Part shown: piece by piece, positions 17,565 to 26,195 of the stretch
Layout: each line of letters starts with the position of its first letter
Position numbering within the stretch: the stretch's first letter is position 1
Assembly: GCA_030447925.1 (NCBI GenBank)
Contig: JAUJNX010000016.1
Coordinates: forward strand, 1-47,711
Source: Egibacteraceae bacterium
GTDB taxonomy: Bacteria > Actinomycetota > Nitriliruptoria > Euzebyales > Egibacteraceae
Direction of reading: 5' to 3'
DNA: 47,711 nucleotides
The notes under the pieces: model-generated
Told to the model about the DNA's origin: nothing
The model's database searches: none
What the model saw: the letters and a program-made list of their open reading frames with translations, nothing else
Translations under genes and position numbers: made by a program

Positions 17565-18587
17565 GTGGTGGACCGGGACAAGGCCCTCGACATGGCCCTG
17601 GGCCAGATCGAGAAGTCGTTCGGCAAGGGTGCGGTCATGCGCATGGGGGAGGAGTCGCGCCAGAAGATCCCCTCGATCCCGACGGGCGCGCTGTCGCTGG
17701 ACATCGCCCTGGGCATCGGCGGGCTCCCCCGGGGCCGGGTCGTGGAGATCTACGGCCCCGAGTCGTCCGGCAAGACGACCGTCGCCCTGCACGCGGTGGC
17801 GGAGGCGCAGAAGGCCGGCGGGATCGCGGCGTTCATCGACGCCGAGCACGCGCTGGACCCCGGCTACGCCGCCGCCCTCGGGGTGGACGTCGAGGCGATG
17901 CTGGTGTCCCAGCCCGACACCGGCGAGCAGGCGCTGGAGATCACCGACATGCTCGTCCGCTCGGGCGCGGTGGACATCATCGTCATCGACTCGGTCGCGG
18001 CGCTGACGCCCAAGGCCGAGATCGAGGGCGAGATGGGCGACACCCACGTCGGCCTCCAGGCCCGCCTGATGAGCCAGGCGCTGCGCAAGCTCGCCGGCAA
18101 CCTGCACAAGTCCAAGACCTGCGCGATCTTCATCAACCAGCTGCGCGAGAAGATCGGCGTGATGTTCGGCTCGCCGGAGACCACGCCGGGCGGGCGGGCG
18201 CTGAAGTTCTACTCATCCGTGCGGCTGGACGTGCGCCGGATCGAGTCGCTCAAGGACGGCACCGACGTCGTCGGCAACCGCGTGCGCGTCAAGGTCGTGA
18301 AGAACAAGGTCGCCCCGCCCTTCAAGCAGGCGGAGTTCGACATCCTCTACGGCGAGGGCATCTCCGCCGAGGGCTCCATCATCGACATCGGCGTGGAGAA
18401 CGGGATCATCAAGAAGGCCGGTGCCTGGTACACCTACGACGGCGAGCAGCTCGGCCAGGGCCGGGAGAACGCCCGCAAGTTCCTCCGCGAGCACGACGAG
18501 GTCGCGGCGGAGATCTCCAAGAAGGTCACCGAGAAGCTCGGGCTCGTGCCCACCGACATCGTGGGCGAAGGCGACGGCACGGCATGA
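17565..18587 (+). CDS. recA: Recombinase RecA
   Basis: RecA forms filaments on single-stranded DNA, drives strand exchange and triggers LexA self-cleavage. The Walker A motif GPESSGKTT, the HALDP segment, the L1/L2 region and the [13 protein letters not shown] block are all intact; no intein interrupts it, unlike in some mycobacteria. The GTG at 17565 (or 17568) is chosen because GGAGGAG ends 3-5 nt upstream; the longer ATG start at 17535 has no ribosome site. recX follows with an ATGA overlap. Two promoters precede it, one LexA-type and one PafBC-type. Confidence 0.98.
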   Translation: MVDRDKALDMALGQIEKSFGKGAVMRMGEESRQKIPSIPTGALSLDIALGIGGLPRGRVVEIYGPESSGKTTVALHAVAEAQKAGGIAAFIDAEHALDPGYAAALGVDVEAMLVSQPDTGEQALEITDMLVRSGAVDIIVIDSVAALTPKAEIEGEMGDTHVGLQARLMSQALRKLAGNLHKSKTCAIFINQLREKIGVMFGSPETTPGGRALKFYSSVRLDVRRIESLKDGTDVVGNRVRVKVVKNKVAPPFKQAEFDILYGEGISAEGSIIDIGVENGIIKKAGAWYTYDGEQLGQGRENARKFLREHDEVAAEISKKVTEKLGLVPTDIVGEGDGTA

Positions 18588-19087
18588 CCGTGCGACGGCA
18601 CGGGGTGGACAAGGCCGTGACCGAGGCGTTCGCGTTCGTCCTGCGCAGCACCCAGCAGCGCCCGCAGACCGAGGCGGAGGTCCGGGCGAAGCTGGTGGGG
18701 CGCGGGGCGGACCCGGCGGTCGTCGACGCCGCGGTGGCCCGGGCGCACGAGGCGGGGGTGGTGGACGACGCCGCCTTCGCGGCCGCCTGGGTCGAGGACC
18801 GGGGGCGCGTGCGCGGCTACGGCGGGGCGCGGCTGCGCCAGGAGCTGCGCCGGCGCCAGGTCCCCGACCCGCTCGTGGAGGACGCCCTGGCCGCGCTGGA
18901 GGAGCGCGACGACCTGGCCGTCGCCACCGACCTCGCCCGGGACCGCCTGCGCCAGCTCCCCGCCACGCTCCAGCCGGAGGCCGTGGCGCGGCGGCTGCAC
19001 GCCTGGCTCGTGCGCCGGGGGTACGGTCCCTCCCTGGCCCACCGGGTCGCCCTGGACGTCAGCGGCCTGGACCGGGTCTGGGACTGA
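18584..19087 (+). CDS. recX: Regulatory protein RecX
   Basis: RecX binds RecA filaments and limits their activity. This 167-residue protein has the three-helix repeats of the family ([41 protein letters not shown]; a third near [11 protein letters not shown]). It overlaps recA by ATGA, so it would be induced with recA and translated from the same message. Confidence 0.95.
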   Translation: MTVRRHGVDKAVTEAFAFVLRSTQQRPQTEAEVRAKLVGRGADPAVVDAAVARAHEAGVVDDAAFAAAWVEDRGRVRGYGGARLRQELRRRQVPDPLVEDALAALEERDDLAVATDLARDRLRQLPATLQPEAVARRLHAWLVRRGYGPSLAHRVALDVSGLDRVWD

Positions 19088-19109
19088 GTGTTCTGACCAG
19101 GGAGGAACC

Positions 19110-19445
19110 GTGTCCATCTGGCAGGCATGGCTGCTCGTCGGGCTGCCCTCGCTGCTGCTCGGCCTCACGCTGTTCGTCGGCCGCTCGCCGTGGCGGGCGG
19201 GTGCGGGCTATGCCGTCCTCGCGGCCGGGTTCGGCGGCATGGCGGTCGTCGACCGCGCCTCGGCGGCGGTGTTCGGCGGGCTGCTGTCGCTGCTGTTCGC
19301 GGCCGGCCGCGGCGGCGCGACGGAGGTCGCGGGGGCGGAGCGCCGCCGCGAGGAGGAGTCGGCCGTGCCCGGCTGGGCGGCCACCGACCGCACCCTGAAG
19401 CCCGGCATCAACGACCGCGAGACGGGCGTATCCTCGGCCGGGTGA
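19110..19445 (+). CDS. Small membrane protein of unknown function
   Basis: A 111-residue protein with two or three hydrophobic segments (roughly 5-25, 30-50 and 52-66) and a charged C-terminal tail ending in NDRETGVSSAG. GGAGGA lies 4 nt upstream of the GTG start. It sits between recX and miaB and overlaps the miaB start by 4 nt. No family is recognised; its place in the recA operon could mean damage-inducible expression. Confidence 0.75.
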   Translation: MSIWQAWLLVGLPSLLLGLTLFVGRSPWRAGAGYAVLAAGFGGMAVVDRASAAVFGGLLSLLFAAGRGGATEVAGAERRREEESAVPGWAATDRTLKPGINDRETGVSSAG

Positions 19446-20851
19446 GCAGCAAGACCTACTTCATCCGCACCTTCGGGTGCCAGATGAACGAGCACGACTC
19501 CGAGCGCGCCGCCGGGGTCCTGGAGTCCATGGGCTACCGGCCGGTGCCCGACCCCGCGCGCGCCGACCTGGTGCTGTTCAACACCTGCGCGATCCGCGAG
19601 AACGCCGACAACAAGCTGTACGGCCAGCTCAGCGCCCTCAAGCCCCTCAAGCTCGCCGACCCGGGCAAGACCATCGTGGTCGGCGGGTGCCTCGCGCAGA
19701 AGGACCAGGAGGGGCTCGCGGCCAAGGTGCCATGGGTCGACGTCGTCTACGGCACCCACAACATGGGCAGCCTCCCGCGCCTCCTGGCGCAGGCGGACTC
19801 CGCCGAGCTGCCGGTGATCGAGATCCTCGAGCACACCGAGATGTTCCCCTCGGCGCTGCCCGCCCGGCGCGAGGTGCGCCACCACGCCTGGGTGTCGATC
19901 TCCATCGGCTGCGACAACACCTGCACGTTCTGCATCGTCCCGTCGCTGCGCGGGCCGGAGAAGTCCCGGCGCCCGGGCGACATCGTCACCGAGGTGCGCG
20001 GGCTGGCGGCCGATGGCGTCCGCGAGGTCACGCTGCTCGGCCAGAACGTCAACAGCTACGGCCGCGACCTGGTGCGCCGTGGCGAGGCGGGGGAAGGGCG
20101 GCGCAACCGCACCCTGTTCGCCGAGCTGCTCCACGCCGTCGGCGAGGTGGACGGCATCGACCGGGTGCGCTTCACCAGCCCGCACCCCAAGGACTTCACC
20201 TCCGACGTGTTCGCCGCCATGCGCGACGTGCCCGCGGTCTGCGAGCAGCTGCACCTGCCGCTGCAGTCGGGCAGCGACCGGGTGCTGCGACGCATGCAGC
20301 GGTCCTACCGGTCCGCGCGGTACCTCGACCTGGTCGCCGAGGCGCGCGCGACGATCCCCGGCGTCGCCATCAGCACCGACATCATCGTCGGCTTCCCTGG
20401 CGAGACCGAGGACGACTTCGCCGAGACCCTGCGGGTCACGGAGGCGGCGGCGTTCGACTCGGCGTTCACCTTCGAGTACTCCCGGCGCCCCGGCACCGCG
20501 GCGGTCGACCTGGACGGTCACGTGGACCCCGCGGTCGTGGGGGAGCGCTACCAGCGGCTGGCGGACCTGACGCGCCGCCTGTCGCTGGCCGGGAACGAGG
20601 CCCAGGTCGGCACGGTCCAGGAGCTGCTGGTGGAGGGGCCCTCCAAGACCGATCCGTCGCGGGTGTCGGGCCGGACGCGGACCAACCGCCTCGTGCACGT
20701 GCCGGCGGGGCCGGGGGTGGTGCCGGGCGCGCTGGTGCGCGCGCGCCTGACCCGCGCGGCCCCGCACTGGCTGCTCGGCGAGGTCGAGGCCGTGCTCGAC
20801 GCGCCCGCCGCGCCGCGCCCCGAGCCGGTGCTGCTGCCCGTCCTCCGGTGA
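19442..20851 (+). CDS. miaB: tRNA-2-methylthio-N6-dimethylallyladenosine synthase
   Basis: A radical-SAM methylthiotransferase that adds a methylthio group to i6A37 of tRNA. The N-terminal UPF0004 domain supplies three cluster cysteines (TFGCQMN, FNTCAIREN, VGGCLAQ); the radical-SAM CxxxCxxC motif is CDNTCTFC; a TRAM domain follows near LLVEGPSK. Length is 469 residues, full size. The GTG overlaps the previous gene's stop; a TATCCT hexamer (19429-19434) 7 nt upstream may also give a leaderless transcript. miaA, which makes its substrate, lies one gene downstream. Confidence 0.96.
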   Translation: MSSKTYFIRTFGCQMNEHDSERAAGVLESMGYRPVPDPARADLVLFNTCAIRENADNKLYGQLSALKPLKLADPGKTIVVGGCLAQKDQEGLAAKVPWVDVVYGTHNMGSLPRLLAQADSAELPVIEILEHTEMFPSALPARREVRHHAWVSISIGCDNTCTFCIVPSLRGPEKSRRPGDIVTEVRGLAADGVREVTLLGQNVNSYGRDLVRRGEAGEGRRNRTLFAELLHAVGEVDGIDRVRFTSPHPKDFTSDVFAAMRDVPAVCEQLHLPLQSGSDRVLRRMQRSYRSARYLDLVAEARATIPGVAISTDIIVGFPGETEDDFAETLRVTEAAAFDSAFTFEYSRRPGTAAVDLDGHVDPAVVGERYQRLADLTRRLSLAGNEAQVGTVQELLVEGPSKTDPSRVSGRTRTNRLVHVPAGPGVVPGALVRARLTRAAPHWLLGEVEAVLDAPAAPRPEPVLLPVLR

Positions 20852-21663
20852 TCGCCGGCGCTGCCGTCCTACCGACCGGGCCGCTGCTGGTCCCCGGGGT
20901 CACCGCCGCCCGCCCGCCGGGCCTGGACCGTGTCACCGCCGCGGCGCGGGCGGTCGTCGCGGCACTCCCCGCGCACGACGCTGCGGTGCTGCTCACCCCC
21001 GCCCGCGCGGGCGAGCCGCCGGGCGTCCACGCCGGTGGCCCGGCCACCCTGGCGGGCATCGGCCGCCCCGACCTGACCACGACGGCGGCCGCCGCCCCCG
21101 CGCTCGCCGCCGACCTCGCTCGGTCCCTGCGCCTGCCCCTGCACCCCCCCGGCCCCCTCCCGCTCCCCGCCGCGGTCCTCCCCCACCTCCTCCAGCCACC
21201 GCCCGCCTCGCCGCCCGCCGGCGGCGGCGCACCGCCGGACGCCGCGCACCCCGCTCCGCCCGCACGCGAGGGCGGGGCGGCGGTCGTCGCGGTGGTCGTG
21301 CCCGCCGGCGCGGAGGGTGGCGACCTCGTGGGGCTCGGCCGCGCCCTGGCCGGGGCGCTGGACGGCGTGCGGGCGGTCCTCGTCGCCGCGGGCGACCTCG
21401 CCGCCGGGCTCACGGAGCGGTCGCCGCTGGCCCTCGTCGAGGGCGCCGCGGACTGGAACGACCGCGTGGTCGACGAGGTCGCGGCGGGCCGGCTCGACCT
21501 GCTCCCGCGCCTCGGACCGGGGGAGGCGGCCAGGGTGGGGGCCCTGGGCTGGGCGCCGCTCGTGGTCCTCCACGGCGCGACCGCGGCCGCCCGCCTCGGC
21601 CTGGTCGTGCGCACCGCCGCCGCCCCCCGCGGGGTCGGGTACCTCGTCGCGTCGGGTGCCTGA
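20848..21663 (+). CDS. Class III extradiol dioxygenase-like (LigB/MEMO superfamily) protein
   Basis: A 271-residue Ala/Pro-rich protein starting GAAVLPTGPLLVPGV and containing VVAVVVPAGAEGG and a C-terminal WNDRVVDEVAAGRLDLL segment. Genes of this type (LigB-like fold) regularly sit between miaB and miaA in actinobacteria. Its central part (about residues 95-140) is a poorly conserved Pro-rich insert. Catalytic metal ligands are not obvious, so dioxygenase activity should not be assumed. The GTG start overlaps the miaB stop, and its end overlaps miaA by 8 nt. Confidence 0.7.
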   Translation: MIAGAAVLPTGPLLVPGVTAARPPGLDRVTAAARAVVAALPAHDAAVLLTPARAGEPPGVHAGGPATLAGIGRPDLTTTAAAAPALAADLARSLRLPLHPPGPLPLPAAVLPHLLQPPPASPPAGGGAPPDAAHPAPPAREGGAAVVAVVVPAGAEGGDLVGLGRALAGALDGVRAVLVAAGDLAAGLTERSPLALVEGAADWNDRVVDEVAAGRLDLLPRLGPGEAARVGALGWAPLVVLHGATAAARLGLVVRTAAAPRGVGYLVASGA

Positions 21664-22543
21664 CGTCGTCGCCCTCGTCGGGCCGACCGCCGCCGGCAAG
21701 AGCGCGGTCGCGCTGGCCGCCGCCGCAGCCCTGGGCGCGGAGATCGTCGCCGTCGACGCGTTCACCGTCTACCGCGGCATGGACGTCGGCACGGCCAAGC
21801 CGACCGCGGCGGACCGGGCCGCCGTGCCCCACCACCTCGTGGACGTCCTGGACCCCGAGCGCGACTGCACGGTGCGCTGGTTCCAGGGCGCGGCGCGCGC
21901 GGCGATCGACGGGGTCCTCGCCCGCGGGCGCACCGCGCTGCTGGTCGGCGGCTCCGGCCTGTACTTCCGGGCCGTCGTGGACGCGCTGGAGTTCCCGCCC
22001 ACCGACCGCGCGCTGCGCGCGGAGGTCGAGCGCCGCGCCGCCGCCGACCCCGCGGCCGCCCACGCCCGCCTGGCCGCCGCCGACCCCGCCGCGGCGGCGC
22101 TCATCGACCCCGGCAACCTGCGCCGCACCGTCCGCGCGCTGGAGGTCCTGGAGCTCACGGGCCGCCCCTTCAGCGACTGGCGCCGCGCCTGGGACACCCA
22201 CGAGTCCATCTACCCGGGTCTGGTGGTCCACGGCCTGGACCGCCCCCGCGAGGAGCTGGCGGCCCGGATCGACGCCCGCGTCGACGCCATGGTCGCCGGT
22301 GGGCTGATCGAGGAGTGCCGCGCCCTGCACGCGCGGTCCCTGTCCCCGACGGCCCGCCAGGCGATCGCCTACGCGGAGGTCCTGGACCACCTCGACGGGC
22401 GGCGCGGCCTGGACGACGCGATCGCTGCGACCCGGGCGCGCACCCGCCGGTTCGCCGCGCGCCAGCGCCGCTGGTTCCGGTCCGACCCGCGGGTACGCTG
22501 GCGCGACCCTGCAGCCGTCCTGCGCGAGGTGTGCGCCGATTGA
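21656..22543 (+). CDS. miaA: tRNA dimethylallyltransferase
   Basis: MiaA transfers dimethylallyl from DMAPP to A37 of tRNAs reading UNN codons. The P-loop GPTAAGKS, the VYRGMDVGTAKP segment, DPGNLRRTVRALEV and SPTARQAIAYAEV mark the family, at 295 residues. The usual DSxQVYRG reads DAFTVYRG here, keeping the aspartate. It overlaps the upstream gene, and its TGA shares one base with the dapF ATG (TGATG). Confidence 0.95.
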   Translation: MPDVVALVGPTAAGKSAVALAAAAALGAEIVAVDAFTVYRGMDVGTAKPTAADRAAVPHHLVDVLDPERDCTVRWFQGAARAAIDGVLARGRTALLVGGSGLYFRAVVDALEFPPTDRALRAEVERRAAADPAAAHARLAAADPAAAALIDPGNLRRTVRALEVLELTGRPFSDWRRAWDTHESIYPGLVVHGLDRPREELAARIDARVDAMVAGGLIEECRALHARSLSPTARQAIAYAEVLDHLDGRRGLDDAIAATRARTRRFAARQRRWFRSDPRVRWRDPAAVLREVCAD

Positions 22544-23376
22544 TGACGTTCGTGAAGGCCCACGGGGCGGGCAACGACTTCGTCCTCCTGCCCGATCCCG
22601 ACGACAAGCTCGAGCTGACGCGCGACCTGGTGCGGGCGCTGTGCCGCCCCCACGTCGGCCTCGGTGCGGACGGCGTGATCCGCATCGCCCCGGGGCGGGA
22701 GGGCAGCGGCGCCGACGCGTTCATGGACTACCGCAACGGTGACGGCTCGGTCGCCGAGATGTGCGGGAACGGCGTCCGCTGCGTGGCGAAGTACCTGGTG
22801 GACCGCCGGCTGGTGGACGGCACGGAGGTCCTGGTCGACACCCGCGGCGGGGTCAAGCGCGTGCGCTGCATCCTCGGCGACACGGGACGGGTCGAGCTGG
22901 CGACGGTCGGGATGGGGGAGCCGGTGCCGCTGAAGGTCGACCTGGCCCTGGACGTCGAGGGCCACGGGCCGGTGCACGTCACCACGATCTCGATGGGCAA
23001 CCCGCACGCGGTCGTCGTCGTCGACGACATCGACGACGCGCCGGTGGCAGCCCTGGGCCCGCTGCTGCAGCGCGACCCGGAGTTCCCGGAGGGCACGAAC
23101 GTCGAGTTCCTGGCCGTCCTGGGCCGCGACCTGGTCCGCGGGCGCATCTGGGAGCGCGGCGTGGGGGAGACACTGGCCTCCGGGACCGGGGTGGCGGCGC
23201 TGGCCGCCGCCGCCCACCTCCTGGGGCTGACGGACCGGACGGTGACCGTGGCGATGCCGGGGGGTGACCTGCTGGTGGAGTGGGGCGAGGACGACCTGAC
23301 GGTGACCGGGCCCGCGGTCGAGGTCGCCGCCGGCGACATCGACGGTGCGTGGCTGGCCGGGGTGATGCGCCGGTGA
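22543..23376 (+). CDS. dapF: Diaminopimelate epimerase with a Cys-to-Ser change at the second active-site position
   Basis: DapF interconverts LL- and meso-diaminopimelate for lysine and peptidoglycan. The first catalytic cysteine is Cys74 in EMCGNGVRC. The second normally lies in a CGTG motif, but here the segment is LASGTGVAAL with Ser213. The rest (KAHGAGNDFVLL, MGNPHAVVVVDD, GTNVEFL, ERGVGET) is typical, at 277 residues. Serine could still serve as a weak base, or the enzyme could be slowed; which applies cannot be told from sequence. Overlaps miaA by one base and hflX by GTGA. Confidence 0.9.
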   Translation: MTFVKAHGAGNDFVLLPDPDDKLELTRDLVRALCRPHVGLGADGVIRIAPGREGSGADAFMDYRNGDGSVAEMCGNGVRCVAKYLVDRRLVDGTEVLVDTRGGVKRVRCILGDTGRVELATVGMGEPVPLKVDLALDVEGHGPVHVTTISMGNPHAVVVVDDIDDAPVAALGPLLQRDPEFPEGTNVEFLAVLGRDLVRGRIWERGVGETLASGTGVAALAAAAHLLGLTDRTVTVAMPGGDLLVEWGEDDLTVTGPAVEVAAGDIDGAWLAGVMRR

Positions 23377-24853
23377 CGGGACCCCGCCGGGAGGCGCGGG
23401 GCGGGACCGCCGACGCCCGGGCGACCGAGCCCGGGGCCGCGGGGACCGCGCCCGACGGGCCGGCGGCCGACGGCGAGGCGCCGGAGACAGCGCTGCGCCT
23501 GTCGCGGTCCCAGCGCCGCCGCGCCGGGGCGCAGAACCTCCAGGAGGGCGCACCGCGCGAGGGCGTCGCGATCTTCCGCCCCGTCGAGCGCGCCGTCCTC
23601 GTCGCCGTCCAGCCCGACGGTGGGACCGCGGCGGACGTGGAGTCCTCGCTGGACGAGCTGGAGCTGCTGGCCGACACCGCCGGGTCGCAGGTCGTCGGCC
23701 GGGTCGTGCAGCGGCGCAGCACCCCGGACGTCGCGACCTTCGTCGGCCGCGGCAAGGTCGCCGAGCTCAAGGGGCTGTGCGCCTCCCTGGGGGCCGACGC
23801 CGCGATCTTCGACGACGAGCTGACCCCGGCGCAGCAGCGCAACCTCGAGGAGCGCCTGGGCGTGCAGGTCCTGGACCGCACGATCGTGATCCTCAACATC
23901 TTCGCCCAGCACGCCCAGAGCCGCGAGGGCAAGGCGCAGGTCGAGCTCGCGCAACTCATCTTCCTCCTCCCGCGCCTGCGCGGCTGGGGTGGCGCGCTGT
24001 CGCGGCAGGGGGCGGGCTCCGGACCGCTGCGCGGGCCGGGTGAGACGCAGCTGGAGGTCGACCGCCGCAAGCTCAACCGCCGCATCACCAAGCTGCGCAA
24101 CGACCTGCGCGAGTACGAGACCACCCGCCGGCTCAAGGCCAAGGGTCGCGAGCGCCAGGGGGCGCCGATCGTCGCCCTGGTCGGCTACACCAACGCGGGC
24201 AAGTCGACCCTGCTCAACCGCATGACGGGCGCCGACGTGCTGGTCGCCGACCAGCTGTTCGCCACCCTGGACCCCACGGCCCGCCGCCTGGCGCTGCCCG
24301 ACGGGCGCACCGCGGTCGCCACCGACACGGTCGGCTTCGTGCGCCGCCTGCCCACCCAGCTGGTCGAGGCCTTCAAGTCCACGCTGGAGGAGACGCTGCG
24401 CGCGGACCTGGTGCTGCACGTGGTCGACGCCTCGCACCCCGAGGCCGAGGAGCAGATCCGCGCCGTCGACGAGGTGCTCAGCGGCATCGAGGCCGAGAAC
24501 CTGCCGCGCCTGCTCGTGCTCAACAAGGCCGACGCCGCGGACCCCGACGCGCTCGCGGCGCTGCAGCGGCGGATCCCGGGGGAGGCCGTCGTCGTGTCGG
24601 CGGTCACCGGCGGGGGTCGACGAGCTGGTGCAGCGCGTGACCGCCCTGCTGCCCCCGGCCCGGCGGGTGACCGAGGCGCTGGTCCCCTGGGACAGCGCCG
24701 ACGTGGTCGCCCGGGTCCACCGCGAGGGCGAGGTCCTGGAAGCGCGAGGATCGCGAGGACGGCACCTGGCTCCTGGCCAACGTGACCCCCGCCACCTTCG
24801 AGGCCATCCGGCCGTACGCCGCCACGGACCCCTGGGCCGCCGACCGCGCCTAG
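23373..24853 (+). CDS. hflX: GTPase HflX with two apparent frameshifts near the C-terminus
   Basis: HflX is a ribosome-associated GTPase that splits stalled ribosomes. The glycine-rich N-terminal domain (GRGKVAELKGL), the helical linker (GPGETQLEVDRRKLNRRI) and the G domain (GYTNAGKSTLL, DTVGFVRRLP, LNKAD) are clear. Near 24610 the frame must shift: VVSAVTGGG continues as VDELVQRVTALLPP only if one G of a five-G run is removed. Near 24740 a second extra base (GGAAGCG for GGAGCG) must go before the C-terminus REDREDGTWLLANV can be read to the TAG at 24851. Uncorrected translation would end at 24785 with an Arg/Pro-rich false tail. Both are single-base excesses. Confidence 0.88.
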
Positions 24854-24885
24854 CGCGCCCGCCCCGCCCGGCGCGGCGGGCGCTA
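24851..24885. terminator. Bidirectional hairpin containing both stop codons of hflX and lexA
   Basis: The arms TAGCGC(GC)CCGCC and GGCGGGCGCTA are complementary apart from a 2-nt bulge. The left arm starts with the hflX stop TAG and the right arm ends with the lexA stop (CTA on the plus strand). Confidence 0.6.
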
Positions 24886-25517
24886 CAGGCGGCGGATGAC
24901 GGTGACGACCTTGCCGAGGATCGCGGCGTCCTGGTCCGCGGTGACGGGGATCGGGTCGTAGCCGTCGTTCGCGGGGTCCAGGAAGATCTCGCCCGCCCGC
25001 GTCCGGCGGAAGAACTTGACCGTGGCCTCCCCGTCGATCAGCGCGGCGCACATCTCGCCCTGGTCGACGGTCGGCTGCTGGCGCACGACGACGAGGTCGC
25101 CCGGCAGCACGCCCGCCTGGAGCATCGACTCGCCGCGGACGCGCAGGGCGAACAGCGTGCCCTCGCCCACCAGCTCACGGGGCAGCGGGTAGACCTGCTC
25201 GACCCGCTCCTCCGCGACGATCGGCGCGCCGGCGGCGATGTCACCGACCAGCGGGACGCCCTTGGTCGCCGCGGGCGACCGCACGAGCTCGGTCTCCGGA
25301 TCGAACTGCACCTCGATGGCGCGCGGCCGCGACGGGTCCTTGCGCAGGTAGCCGTTGCGCTGCAGCGACGCGATCTGGCTGTGCACGCTGGAGGGCGCAG
25401 CCCCACCGCGTCCCCGATCTCGCGCACGCTGGGCGGGTAGCCGCGCGCGGCCACTGTGTCGCGGATCACCCGCAGGATGTGCTGCTGCCGTTCCGTGAGC
25501 GAGTGCTCCGGCGCCAC
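24883..25517 (-). CDS. lexA: LexA repressor with one apparent frameshift
   Basis: LexA represses SOS genes and cleaves itself when RecA filaments form. The N-terminal winged helix is visible ([33 protein letters not shown]), then the frame breaks at about 25400 where a C run is one base short; it resumes as [20 protein letters not shown]. The catalytic part has the Ala-Gly cleavage site in [13 protein letters not shown], Ser in GESMLQAG and Lys in ATVKFFRR. The GTG at 25517 follows a strong GGAGGAGGGG site. Two SOS-type boxes lie upstream, so it should be self-regulated. A real frameshift here would leave SOS genes constitutively on, so an assembly error is likelier. Confidence 0.9.
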
Positions 25518-25570
25518 GACCCCCTCCTCCGTCAACTTGCGCGCAAGGTAGCAGTCCGTCACCCTCCAGG

Positions 25571-25586
25571 GCAAACACCTGTTCGA
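25571..25586 (-). promoter_or_regulatory. Imperfect LexA box nearer lexA
   Basis: On the minus strand TCGAACAGGTGTTTGC matches the SOS box in its first half and in GTT of the second half. It lies about 54 nt upstream of the lexA start and is the likelier lexA operator. Confidence 0.6.
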
Positions 25587-25594
25587 TCCGGCGG

Positions 25595-25622
25595 TTGACG
25601 TCGGTGCGCGGCGTGGCAGACT
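25595..25622 (+). promoter_or_regulatory. Putative promoter of the LysM gene
   Basis: TTGACG (25595-25600), a 16-nt spacer and CAGACT (25617-25622). The perfect SOS palindrome begins 4 nt after the -10, so LexA would cover the transcription start. Confidence 0.5.
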
Positions 25623-25625
25623 CGT

Positions 25626-25643
25626 CCCGAACACGTGTTCGGG
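25626..25643 (+). promoter_or_regulatory. Perfect LexA (SOS) box of the LysM gene
   Basis: CCCGAACACGTGTTCGGG is an exact 18-bp palindrome containing CGAACNNNNGTTCG. It lies 12 nt before the ATG of the LysM gene. Confidence 0.9.
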
Positions 25644-25655
25644 AGATGGGTCGAC

Positions 25656-26069
25656 ATGGTGACAGCAGGTCTGGACCTCGGGTGGGGCGAGGTCCTCCCG
25701 ACCTCCGGCCGGGGTCGCGCGCCCCGGCCGGAGGCCAACTCACGGCCCCGGACCACGCGCCGGCGGGTGCGTCGCGGACGTGCCGCGCTCGTCGCTGCGA
25801 CCCTGTCGGCGGTGGTGGCCGTCGGCGGGGCCGGTGCCGCGGCCGGATCCTCGGCCGCGCCGCCGGACCCGGGGGCCACGACCAGGGTCGTCGTGGCGCC
25901 CGGGGACACCCTGTGGACGCTGGCCGCGCGGCACGCGCCCGAGGGGACCGATCCGCAGGCGTGGGCGGTGCAGGTGGTGGCCGACAACGGGGTCGATGCC
26001 GGCGCCCTGGTGCCCGGCAGCGTCCTGATCGTCCCGATCGTGCCTGACGACTCGGGGAATGCTCCCTAA
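25656..26069 (+). CDS. SOS-controlled LysM membrane protein, candidate cell-division inhibitor
   Basis: A 137-residue protein with a basic N-terminus (residues ~30-45), one membrane segment ([21 protein letters not shown]) and a C-terminal LysM domain ([16 protein letters not shown] ... [11 protein letters not shown]) placed outside the membrane, where it would bind peptidoglycan. A small LysM protein divergent from lexA is the layout of B. subtilis yneA and the mycobacterial chiZ (Rv2719c) locus, whose products delay division during SOS. The function here is inferred from that position and from the perfect LexA box 12 nt upstream. No hydrolase domain is seen. Confidence 0.85.
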   Translation: MVTAGLDLGWGEVLPTSGRGRAPRPEANSRPRTTRRRVRRGRAALVAATLSAVVAVGGAGAAAGSSAAPPDPGATTRVVVAPGDTLWTLAARHAPEGTDPQAWAVQVVADNGVDAGALVPGSVLIVPIVPDDSGNAP

Positions 26070-26083
26070 ACGGGGGTGCCCGG

Positions 26084-26111
26084 CTGGACAGGTGCGGGCT
26101 AGGCTGTCCAG
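26084..26111 (+). repeat. 8-bp inverted repeat between LysM and transglycosylase genes
   Basis: CTGGACAG and CTGTCCAG are separated by 12 nt that include most of a TAGGCT -10-like hexamer. It may end LysM transcription or be an operator for the downstream gene. Confidence 0.4.
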
Positions 26112-26195
26112 AGTTCGACAGTCCTTCCCAGGAGCGCCGGCCGCCACGAGATCGCGGGTCGTGGCGGTGGGCACCTGCCCGCCGACGGGAGCGTG

